From the NCBI GenBank assembly GCA_025964455.1, contig JAOPYU010000127.1, positions 1-5,059 of the forward strand: 5,059 bases of DNA. Reading direction: 5' to 3'. Numbering within the stretch: the first letter of the stretch is position 1; each line of letters opens with the position of its first letter. A program made the translations under genes and the position numbers. The DNA comes from Thermoleophilia bacterium. GTDB lineage: Bacteria; Actinomycetota; Thermoleophilia; Gaiellales; SKUG01. The notes under the pieces are model-generated. The model searched no databases. It was not told where the DNA came from and saw only the letters and a list, made by a program, of their open reading frames with translations. Positions 1 to 5,059 of this stretch are shown piece by piece.

Positions 1-548
1 GTTCCCGGTCGTGATGGCATGCCCGCCGCGGGGAGCTGGGGCTGCTGGAGCAGGTGCACGTCCTGGCCGAGGCACTCCGCGCTCACCACGAGGACGTCGG
101 CGCCCCAGCCTCGTGCCTGCTCGCTCGTGACGGAGCCACCCGCCGCGATGACGTGCACGCCGAACGGCGCGAGGTGGGCGGCATATTCCTGCGGGACCCA
201 GGCACGGAGTGCCACCGAGATCGGGGCGCCGGCGCCGGGCCCGGCAACCTGCCCGCCTGTGGGCGCCACCATGGGTCCGCCCTGCATCGGCGCTCCCTGC
301 ATCGGCTGCCCGGGCGTGGGCACGACCGGCGAGTGCTGCTGGGGGTGACCCTGGTTTCCGGGGTGCTGCGGCTGCTGCGGCGGCTGGTTCGGTGCGGCCG
401 GCGACCCACCAGGCTGCCTGGGCGCACCGGGCGGCATGGCGCCATGCGGCGCCGGCACCGAGGGGTTCGGCGGGATCGGATTGCCTCGTTCGTCGACCGG
501 TACGCGCTCGACGAACAGGCCTGCGAATTTCAGGAGGACGTTCTTCAT
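1..548 (-). CDS. Proline/glutamine-rich protein with C-terminal alpha/beta domain, partial (C-terminus beyond left edge)
   Basis: I do not recognise this gene. The open frame gives 182 residues without a stop and runs off the window edge. Residues 1-20 (beginning MKNVLLKFAGLFVERV) look like a short amphipathic helix, not a signal peptide, so the protein is probably cytoplasmic or membrane-associated. Residues 24-109 are a low-complexity spacer rich in Pro, Gln, Gly, Ala and Met, with a PMQGA/PMQGG repeat near 82-93. From about residue 110 the composition becomes that of a folded domain: alternating strand-like (ISVALRAWV, VHVIAAGG, DVLVVSAECL) and helix-like stretches suggest a Rossmann or receiver-like fold. 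The start is the first one possible after an in-frame stop 18 nt upstream, which is the stop of the histidine kinase gene. No good Shine-Dalgarno precedes it, so coupled translation with the kinase is likely. A CpaE/MinD-like protein with a pseudo-receiver N-terminus is one guess for the full gene; the deciding part is missing. The reading frame is well supported, the function is not. Confidence 0.72.
   Translation of the reverse strand, partial: MKNVLLKFAGLFVERVPVDERGNPIPPNPSVPAPHGAMPPGAPRQPGGSPAAPNQPPQQPQHPGNQGHPQQHSPVVPTPGQPMQGAPMQGGPMVAPTGGQVAGPGAGAPISVALRAWVPQEYAAHLAPFGVHVIAAGGSVTSEQARGWGADVLVVSAECLGQDVHLLQQPQLPAAGMPSRPG
280..309. repeat. Short 15-nt tandem duplication in the proline-rich spacer
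   Basis: Units 280-294 and 295-309 share their first 12 bases (CCCTGCATCGGC on the plus strand). They encode the MQG-containing repeats in the low-complexity spacer of the left-edge protein. It is a small in-frame duplication, typical of flexible linkers. Confidence 0.5.
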
Positions 549-563
549 CCGGGCGAGGTGCTG

Positions 564-1970
564 CTACCCGGCTGCGTCGGCCCCGGAACGTCCGGGAAGG
601 CGCACGGTGCAGCGCAGCCCGTGCGGCGCGACGGCGCCCAGCTCGAGCGTGCCGCCCATGGCGCGCGCGGCATCGTCGACGATGGCCAGGCCAAGGCCCG
701 TGCCCGCCACGCCCGCTGACGTCGATCCACGGTGGAAGCGCTCCCGCGCCCGAGCGAGGTCTTCGCCGTCGAGCCCGGGTCCGTCGTCCTCGACCACGAT
801 CGAGCCTCCCCCGAGGGTCACCGTGACCGAACTGCCCGTCGGGGTGTAGCGACCGGCGTTGTCCAGCAGGTTGCCGACGATCCGCCGGGCGAGCTCCGAG
901 TCGAGCAGCTGCGTGTCGCCGCGACCGGTGATCGTGAAGTCGTGCGTCGGGTAGAGATCGCGGCTGCGCGCGACGGCCTCGCGCACCACGGCGTCGACGT
1001 CGATCGGTTCGAGGTGGACCTCGGGGACCGAGTCGAGCCGTGCGAGCGTGGTCAGTCCGTCGGCGATGCGTGTCAGTCGCTCGATGTCGCGGCGCACCGC
1101 GTCGAGCGCGTCGCGCGCATCGTCATCCAGCGTCGCGACGCGATCGAGGAATGTGGCGTTCCCGCCGAGGCTCGTCAGCGGCGTGCGCAGCTCGTGTGAC
1201 GCGTCCGCCACGAACCGGCGCTGGTGGAGATCGGCCGTCTCGATCGACCCGAGCATCTCGTTCATCGCATCGGCGAACTCGCGCAGCTCCGGATCCGCAA
1301 AGGCGGGTTCCACCCGTGTGGAGAGATTCCGCGGCGACCGCGCGATCGACTGCGCCGTGCGCGTCATCGCGCCGACCGGCCGCAGCGTCGCTCGAGCGGC
1401 CCAGCGCCCGAGCAGCACGGCGGCGCCGAGCGCCACGCCGCCAGCAGCGAGCAGCACCCAGACGAGCGTGTCGAGGAATCCCGCGAGCTCCGAGAGCGGG
1501 CGGGCAAGCTGCACGACCGACCCATCGCGCGTGACGGCCTCGGCCATCCGGAAGCGATCGCCGTCGATGGCGACCGAGCGCAGTCGCGGCGGCTCGCCGG
1601 CATCCTCGGGCTCGAGCCGGGTGTCGGGCAGCCCACCGAGCGCATCGACGCCGGTGGTCTGCAGCACCACGTCCCCGTCGGAGTCGAGTACCTGCGCGAA
1701 GAGCGCATCGCGCCCGAAGAACTCGCCCGGTCCGCGACGACCGAGCGGTGGGCGGCCGCGACCGCCGCGGACATCTCCGCGCCCCCCGGGCCCGACGCTG
1801 CCGGTTCGGTCCAGGTTGTCGATCGTGCGACGCACCTCCGCGCGCAGGTCCCGATCGACGTCCGCGTAGAGCAGCTGCTCGACCGTCGCCCGCGCCACCA
1901 CTGAAAAGACGAGCACGCCGGCCCCGACTGCCAGGAGCAGGGCGAGCGCGAGGCGCGTTCGCAGGGTCAT
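564..1970 (-). CDS. Sensor histidine kinase (HAMP-HisKA-HATPase, OmpR-partner type)
   Basis: This 468-residue membrane kinase autophosphorylates on histidine and passes the phosphate to the regulator encoded just upstream. Domains in order: TM1 about 7-27; extracytoplasmic sensor region about 28-163; TM2 about 164-187; HAMP about 188-242; HisKA with the H box SHELRTPL at 258-265 (phospho-acceptor His259); HATPase with N box NLLDNAGRYTP (367-377), G1 DDGPGL (395-400), F box RFHRG (411-415) and G2 GTGLGLAI (423-430). All catalytic boxes are intact. Length and architecture match actinobacterial MprB/PrrB-like kinases. The sensor region has an unusual basic Gly/Arg/Pro-rich segment at about 57-83, before a more ordinary folded part. 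The ATG start overlaps the regulator stop (ATGA) and has a strong GGAGG 9 nt upstream. A longer in-frame extension reaching to 2231 exists, but it would lie inside the regulator gene and gives low-complexity Arg-rich protein, so I rejected it. The signal sensed is unknown. Confidence 0.95.
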   Translation of the reverse strand: MTLRTRLALALLLAVGAGVLVFSVVARATVEQLLYADVDRDLRAEVRRTIDNLDRTGSVGPGGRGDVRGGRGRPPLGRRGPGEFFGRDALFAQVLDSDGDVVLQTTGVDALGGLPDTRLEPEDAGEPPRLRSVAIDGDRFRMAEAVTRDGSVVQLARPLSELAGFLDTLVWVLLAAGGVALGAAVLLGRWAARATLRPVGAMTRTAQSIARSPRNLSTRVEPAFADPELREFADAMNEMLGSIETADLHQRRFVADASHELRTPLTSLGGNATFLDRVATLDDDARDALDAVRRDIERLTRIADGLTTLARLDSVPEVHLEPIDVDAVVREAVARSRDLYPTHDFTITGRGDTQLLDSELARRIVGNLLDNAGRYTPTGSSVTVTLGGGSIVVEDDGPGLDGEDLARARERFHRGSTSAGVAGTGLGLAIVDDAARAMGGTLELGAVAPHGLRCTVRLPGRSGADAAG

Positions 1971-2671
1971 GGCGTGTCGCCTCCGGGGGCGAACATGAAC
2001 CCGCGTCCCCGCACTGTCCGGATCACGCGCGGCTCGCCATCGGCTTCGAGCTTGCGCCGGAGGTAGCCGACATAGACGTCCACCGGGTTGGAGCCCTCGG
2101 TCACGTCGCCCGCCCACACCGCATCCACGATCTGGTCGCGACTGAGCGCGGCGCCGGTGTTGTGCACCAGGTACTCGAGCACATCGAATTCCCGGGGCGC
2201 CAGCTCCACCTCGCGGGCGCCACGCCAGCAACGCCGCGCCTCCAGGTCGAGCAGGATGTCGCCGCGCCTGATCCGTGTGTCGACCACCGGATCCGTCGCT
2301 CCGCGTCCACGGCGCACGAGCGCTTCGAGCCGCACGAGCAGCTCCTCCACGTGGAAGGGCTTGGCGAGGAAGTCATCGGCGCCGGCCCGGAAGCTGTCCA
2401 CGCGCCGCGCGAGGTCGCCGTGCGCGGTGAGCATGAGCACCGGGGTCCAGCGCCCGGCATCGCGCAGCTGCTCGACCGCGTCCACGCCGTCGCCGTCGGG
2501 CAGGCCGATGTCCATGATCACGACGTCTGGCTGACGCTCGCCCGCGAGCCGGACGCCATCGGCGACGTTCGTCGCCGTGTCGACGTCGTAGTCCTCGGCG
2601 AGCAGGAGCCGCCGCAGCATCGAACGGATCTCCACGTCGTCATCCACGACCAGTACGTGTGCGCGTGACAT
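1967..2671 (-). CDS. OmpR/PhoB-family response regulator
   Basis: This 234-residue DNA-binding regulator is activated by phosphorylation from the adjacent kinase. The receiver domain is about 4-118: acidic residues Asp10/Asp11 in VVDDD, phospho-acceptor Asp54 in VIMDIGLPDGDG, Thr82 in MLTAHG and Lys104 in LAKPF, so every active-site residue is present. After a short linker, about 127-230 is a winged-helix OmpR-type output domain (LAPREFDVLEYL, DVYVGYLRRKLE and a C-terminal VRGRGF hairpin). The start chosen is ATG at 2671, because MSRAHVLVVDDD matches the usual family N-terminus and a GGGAAGG lies 8 nt upstream. An alternative GTG at 2704 would add 11 residues and overlap the preceding gene stop as GTGA, but it has no well-spaced ribosome binding site. 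The kinase gene follows with a 4-nt overlap. The likely target includes its own operon, through the 11-bp repeats at 3424-3445 (inference). Confidence 0.96.
   Translation of the reverse strand: MSRAHVLVVDDDVEIRSMLRRLLLAEDYDVDTATNVADGVRLAGERQPDVVIMDIGLPDGDGVDAVEQLRDAGRWTPVLMLTAHGDLARRVDSFRAGADDFLAKPFHVEELLVRLEALVRRGRGATDPVVDTRIRRGDILLDLEARRCWRGAREVELAPREFDVLEYLVHNTGAALSRDQIVDAVWAGDVTEGSNPVDVYVGYLRRKLEADGEPRVIRTVRGRGFMFAPGGDTP
1980..1984 (-). promoter_or_regulatory. Ribosome binding site of the histidine kinase (GGAGG)
   Basis: A strong GGAGG, 9 nt before the kinase ATG, lies inside the last codons of the regulator gene. With the ATGA stop/start overlap at 1967-1970 it indicates coupled translation of regulator and kinase, as is usual for such pairs. 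Confidence 0.75.
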
Positions 2672-2679
2672 GGCTCGGG

Positions 2680-2686
2680 CCTTCCC
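2680..2686 (-). promoter_or_regulatory. Ribosome binding site of the response regulator (GGGAAGG)
   Basis: GGGAAGG lies 8 nt upstream of the ATG at 2671 and supports that start over the GTG at 2704, whose only purine-rich stretch (GGA) touches the start codon directly. Confidence 0.5.
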
Positions 2687-2700
2687 GTCGGTGCCCGCGA

Positions 2701-3345
2701 TCACTCCGCGTCGCGCAGGATGACCACGGTGTCCGCGTCCACCGTGGCGGCTGCATCATCGGCGCCCTCGGCGCCATCGGCGTCCTCGTCATCATCGCGG
2801 TCACCGCGGATGGCGACGATGTCACCTTCGTCGAGGTCGGAGCGCTCCGCATCCTCGATGTCGCCGGCGCCATCGTCACCGCGCCGCTTGATCTCGGTGT
2901 CGTCGTCGAGCGCCGCCGTGACCTCCTCGACCGGCCCGCCGAGCGGCTCGATCGTCAGCTCGTCGCCCTCGATGCCTGTCACCACGCCCATGCCGCCGCC
3001 GTGGCCGCCGCGCATCCCGCCGCCGTGGCCGCCTCGCATACCCCCGCCTGCCATGCCACGGGGGCCGCCCTGGCCGCCGCGCTCGCCGCGCATGCCACCA
3101 CCACCACGCCGCTCGTCACCAGCGAATCCCGGGCCACCGCCGTCGCGGCGCAGCTCGCCGCGCCCATGTCGGTCGCCGTCGTCGCCGCCAACCGCCGAGC
3201 CCGCAGCGAACGCCAGGACCAGCGCCACCACGCCGGCTGCGATGAGGCCGAGGGTGCGTCCGTCCACACGGGACCGCCGCGGGTCACCCGCGGGGTCGGT
3301 CGTCTCCACGGCGTCGACCTCGGTCGTCTCGTCGTTCGCATCCAT
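2701..3345 (-). CDS. Single-pass membrane protein, Gly/Met/His-rich with DUF5666-like domain
   Basis: This 214-residue protein has an acidic cytoplasmic N-terminus (1-22), a basic stop (RRSR, 23-26), one transmembrane helix at about 31-52, then an extracytoplasmic part. Residues 53-120 are low-complexity and rich in Gly, Arg, Met and His, ending in a regular series Met103, His107, Met111, His115, Met119. Residues 120-214 resemble DUF5666: VVTGIEGDELTIEPL, then TAALDDDTEIKRR, then LDEGDIVAIRG, and a final strand TVVILRD, consistent with a small beta-barrel. Two acidic loops (157-172 and 182-198) are inserted between strands. No enzyme motif is visible. The start at 3345 has GAGGA 8 nt upstream; longer in-frame starts at 3411 and 3420 lack support and would put the start next to the operator repeats. 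The regulator starts 29 nt downstream, so they are probably co-transcribed. An accessory or ligand-binding partner of the kinase is my inference. The DUF5666 assignment is by pattern and moderately sure. Confidence 0.85.
   Translation of the reverse strand: MDANDETTEVDAVETTDPAGDPRRSRVDGRTLGLIAAGVVALVLAFAAGSAVGGDDGDRHGRGELRRDGGGPGFAGDERRGGGGMRGERGGQGGPRGMAGGGMRGGHGGGMRGGHGGGMGVVTGIEGDELTIEPLGGPVEEVTAALDDDTEIKRRGDDGAGDIEDAERSDLDEGDIVAIRGDRDDDEDADGAEGADDAAATVDADTVVILRDAE
2992..3039. repeat. Two tandem 24-nt units encoding MRGGHGGG repeats
   Basis: Units 2992-3015 and 3016-3039 match at 22 of 24 positions and encode the repeated Met-Arg-Gly-Gly-His-Gly-Gly-Gly block of the membrane protein. The arrangement suggests growth by in-frame duplication; the reading frame is preserved. 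Confidence 0.75.
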
Positions 3346-3353
3346 CGGGTTCG

Positions 3354-3358
3354 TCCTC
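3354..3358 (-). promoter_or_regulatory. Ribosome binding site of the DUF5666-like gene (GAGGA)
   Basis: GAGGA lies 8 nt upstream of the ATG at 3345. It decides the start against the in-frame upstream ATG codons at 3411 and 3420, which would add 22-25 residues of non-conserved character. Confidence 0.65.
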
Positions 3359-3406
3359 TGTACGTTGCGCGGGCTGCGACCCTCGTGGCCGCTCCCTCCG
3401 TACCAG

Positions 3407-3412
3407 AGCATC
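3407..3412 (-). promoter_or_regulatory. Possible -10 element (GATGCT) of the DUF5666-regulator-kinase operon
   Basis: GATGCT keeps the A at position 2 and T at position 6 of the -10 consensus, and begins 11 nt downstream of the tandem repeat, where an activator covering the -35 region would place it. Transcription would start near 3400, giving a leader of about 55 nt. There is no recognisable -35 hexamer, which fits activator dependence but also fits no promoter. CATGAT, overlapping the repeat, is an alternative. This is a weak call. Confidence 0.2.
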
Positions 3413-3423
3413 GCCGCCAATCA

Positions 3424-3445
3424 TGAGCGAACCCTGAGCGTTCCC
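3424..3445. promoter_or_regulatory. Tandem 11-bp direct repeat, probable response-regulator operator
   Basis: On the plus strand, TGAGCGAACCC is followed without a gap by TGAGCGTTCCC, matching at 9 of 11 positions. Seen from the operon (minus strand) this is CGCTCA-N5-CGCTCA. One-helical-turn direct repeats are the classic binding arrangement of OmpR/PhoB-family regulators, and such a regulator is encoded two genes downstream. The repeat lies 79 bp upstream of the DUF5666-like gene start and 29 bp beyond the flhA stop, in the only sizeable intergenic gap (3346-3473). Autoregulation is inferred; the repeat itself is directly visible. Confidence 0.6.
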
Positions 3446-3473
3446 GAGATGTCGCGTGCGCGGCCCGGGCGGG

Positions 3474-5059
3474 CTACGCCATCGCGTGCGCCTCGATGGT
3501 CTCGAGGTTGTCGATCTGGACGCCCGCCACGATCTCGCTGTAGCTGAGCACGACGATCTTGGAGAAGTTGCGCTCGAGCAGGCTCTTCACGTGGCGCCGG
3601 ATCTTCGGCGGCGTGATGAGCACCGGGTCGAGGATCTGTCCGCGGAAGCGACCCAACGCATCGGCGAGGTTGTTCTGGATCGCCTGGCTCGTGTTGGGAT
3701 CGAGCATCAGGACCTGACCGGTCTCGTTCAGCTGGATCGCGTTCTGGATGGCTCGCTCCGCATCGGGCGAGAGCATGAACGCCTTGAGCGTGCCATCCGG
3801 GGACTGGTAGCGACCGCAGATCTTGCGACCGAGCGCAGCACGCACGTGCTCGGTGAGCGCATGCGGGTCCTTGGTGTAGACCGCGTTGTCGGCAAGCGAG
3901 TTGAGGATCGTGGACAGGTCCTTGATCGGCACCTGCTCCTTGACCAGGTTCTGGAGCACCTGGCGCAGCTGGCCGAGCGCGAGCATGTTCGGTACGAGCT
4001 CCTGCACGACCATCGGCGCGTCCTGGCGAGCCATGTTGAGCAGCTCGGCGACCTCTTCACGCGTGAGGAGCTCGGCGAGGTGCTGCTTGACGACCTCGGC
4101 CACGTGGGTGGAGACGACGTCCTGCGCATCGAACATCTGGAGCCCGTGCTGCTCGCCGAGGCCGGCGTACTGCTCGAGGATCCACACTGCGGGGGTGCCG
4201 TAGATCGGGTCGGTCGTGTGCTCCACGTCGATGCCCGGAACCTCGAGGTCCTGGCCGATGCCGAGCTGGTGCGTGACGAGCACCTCGCCCTCGGCGACCA
4301 GGTCGCCCTTGATGCGGATCTGGTACTGGCCGGGCTGCAGGCTCGGATGCGGTCGCACGCGTACCCCCGGCGCGATCACGCCGAACTCCATGGCGACGCG
4401 GCGACGCACGTGCTTGAGGCGCTCGAGCAGCTCGCCGCCACCGGAATCCGGATCGGCGAGGCGCGCCAGCTCCGGGCCGACCTCCAGCGCGATGGCATCC
4501 GTGCGGAGCATCGCCTGCGAGATCTCCTCGGTCTGGCTCGGATCCGCGGAGCCGATGTCCTCGCCGGTCTCGGCGATGAGCGCGTTCTTCTTCTGCCTGG
4601 CGAGCCACCACGCGGTGCCGCCAAGCGCGATCGCCAGGGTGAACATCGGGATCTTCGGCATGCCCGGCGCGAGGGCGATGGTCGCGAGCATCGTGGCCGA
4701 GATGCCCATGGCACGCGTGTTCTGCAGCAGCTGGCCACCGATCTCCGCACCGAGGTTGTTCGAGGTGCCGCCGCGGGTGACGAGGAAACCGGCCGACATC
4801 GCGATGAGCAGCGACGGGATCTGCTCGAGCAGGCCCTGGCCGATCGTCAGCACGGTGAAGGTGGAGGCTGCGACGCTGAGCGGCATGCCGCCCATGACGC
4901 CGCCGATGATGAGGCCGCCGATGATGTTGACCACGACGATCACCATGCCGGCGATCGCGTCGCCCTTCACGAACTTCATGGCACCGTCCATGGCGCCGAA
5001 GAAGGCGCTCTCGCGCTCGAGGTCCTCGCGCTTCTGCTTGGCCTCCTCGGGCGTGATGA
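3474..5059 (-). CDS. flhA: Flagellar biosynthesis protein FlhA, partial (N-terminus beyond right edge)
   Basis: FlhA forms the nonameric export gate of the flagellar type III secretion system, coupling the proton gradient to export and docking substrate-chaperone complexes on its cytoplasmic ring. The C-terminal 527 residues are here, of about 690 usual for the family. Visible residues 1-31 are the end of the conserved cytoplasmic FHIPEP loop (ESAFFGAMDGAMKFVKGDAIAG). The Asp of KGDA, visible residue 33, probably matches the functionally important Asp208 of Salmonella. Membrane segments follow at about 34-58, 60-95 (possibly broken), 116-132 and 133-153. A charged linker and the four-subdomain cytoplasmic part then run to the end, with family hallmarks DPIYGTPAVWI, HLAELLTREEVAELL, VPIKDLSTILNSLAD, LTEHVRAALGRKI and VLSYSEI. 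SctV of injectisomes is the paralogue; the YGTPAVWI region and C-terminal half favour FlhA. The first cytoplasmic subdomain is divergent (see findings). No obvious terminator follows the stop. Confidence 0.93.
   Translation of the reverse strand, partial: ITPEEAKQKREDLERESAFFGAMDGAMKFVKGDAIAGMVIVVVNIIGGLIIGGVMGGMPLSVAASTFTVLTIGQGLLEQIPSLLIAMSAGFLVTRGGTSNNLGAEIGGQLLQNTRAMGISATMLATIALAPGMPKIPMFTLAIALGGTAWWLARQKKNALIAETGEDIGSADPSQTEEISQAMLRTDAIALEVGPELARLADPDSGGGELLERLKHVRRRVAMEFGVIAPGVRVRPHPSLQPGQYQIRIKGDLVAEGEVLVTHQLGIGQDLEVPGIDVEHTTDPIYGTPAVWILEQYAGLGEQHGLQMFDAQDVVSTHVAEVVKQHLAELLTREEVAELLNMARQDAPMVVQELVPNMLALGQLRQVLQNLVKEQVPIKDLSTILNSLADNAVYTKDPHALTEHVRAALGRKICGRYQSPDGTLKAFMLSPDAERAIQNAIQLNETGQVLMLDPNTSQAIQNNLADALGRFRGQILDPVLITPPKIRRHVKSLLERNFSKIVVLSYSEIVAGVQIDNLETIEAHAMA

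Noticed and set aside
54..849. Overlapping plus-strand open frames near the left edge
   Set aside because: They are Arg/Ala/Pro-rich in every version and conflict with the minus-strand frame, which shows a clear helix, spacer and alpha/beta pattern and high G/C third positions.
1971..2231. N-terminal extension of the histidine kinase up to 2231
   Set aside because: It would lie wholly within the regulator coding region and is Arg/Gly-rich without a membrane or domain pattern. The ATG at 1970 has a strong GGAGG and an immediately following membrane helix.
1748..2668. Long plus-strand open frame of 306 codons opposite the regulator and kinase
   Set aside because: It lies entirely opposite two genes with full catalytic motif sets. 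Its His/Arg/Ala-rich product has no recognisable domain and is what a GC-rich antisense frame gives.
2659..3426. Plus-strand open frame of 255 codons opposite the DUF5666-like gene
   Set aside because: Its Ala/His-rich repeats are just the complement of the glycine-rich codons on the minus strand, and it has no fold-like hydrophobic pattern.
3446..3473. GC-rich stretch with the palindrome GCCCGGGC and CGCG repeats after flhA, considered as a terminator
   Set aside because: The stems are only four base pairs with almost no loop, and no T-run follows.
3846..4590. Single TGAGCG matches inside flhA, considered as further operator sites
   Set aside because: They are isolated hexamers within coding sequence, without the second unit one turn away.
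1..5059. tRNA, rRNA, CRISPR, insertion sequence or attachment-site signals
   Set aside because: I saw no cloverleaf-like sequence, regularly spaced repeats, transposase frame or terminal inverted repeats on either strand.

Overview
The window is strongly GC-rich, with G or C at nearly all codon third positions. All five genes I can support lie on the minus strand. Read in the direction of transcription, from right to left, they are: the 3' three-quarters of a flagellar export gate gene (flhA), a short regulatory gap, a single-pass membrane protein with a DUF5666-like domain, an OmpR-family response regulator, its sensor histidine kinase, and the start of a proline/glutamine-rich protein that runs off the left edge. 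The host is most likely a motile high-GC bacterium. The actinobacterial-style two-component pair and the glycine-rich membrane protein suggest Actinomycetota, possibly Thermoleophilia, but the FlhA is divergent and I cannot exclude Planctomycetota or Myxococcota.

Layout: 3474-5059 is flhA, cut by the right edge. 3346-3473 is the only sizeable non-coding stretch. It holds a clear 22-bp tandem repeat of an 11-bp unit, the spacing expected for tandem OmpR/PhoB-type regulator dimers. No convincing terminator follows flhA. 2701-3345 encodes the DUF5666-like protein, 1967-2671 the regulator, 564-1970 the kinase (4-nt ATGA overlap with the regulator), and 1-548 the proline-rich protein, starting 15 nt after the kinase stop codon.

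The likely reading is that the last four genes form one operon, autoregulated by its own response regulator at the 11-bp repeats. The DUF5666-like protein would sit outside the membrane beside the kinase sensor domain as an accessory or ligand-binding partner. It carries a strikingly regular Met/His ladder and an acidic loop, while the kinase sensor domain carries a basic Gly/Arg-rich insertion. The left-edge protein has a proline/glutamine-rich spacer joining a short N-terminal helix to an alpha/beta domain and may be an output or partner of the system. What the system senses, and whether it is linked to motility beyond sitting next to flhA, cannot be decided from this sequence.
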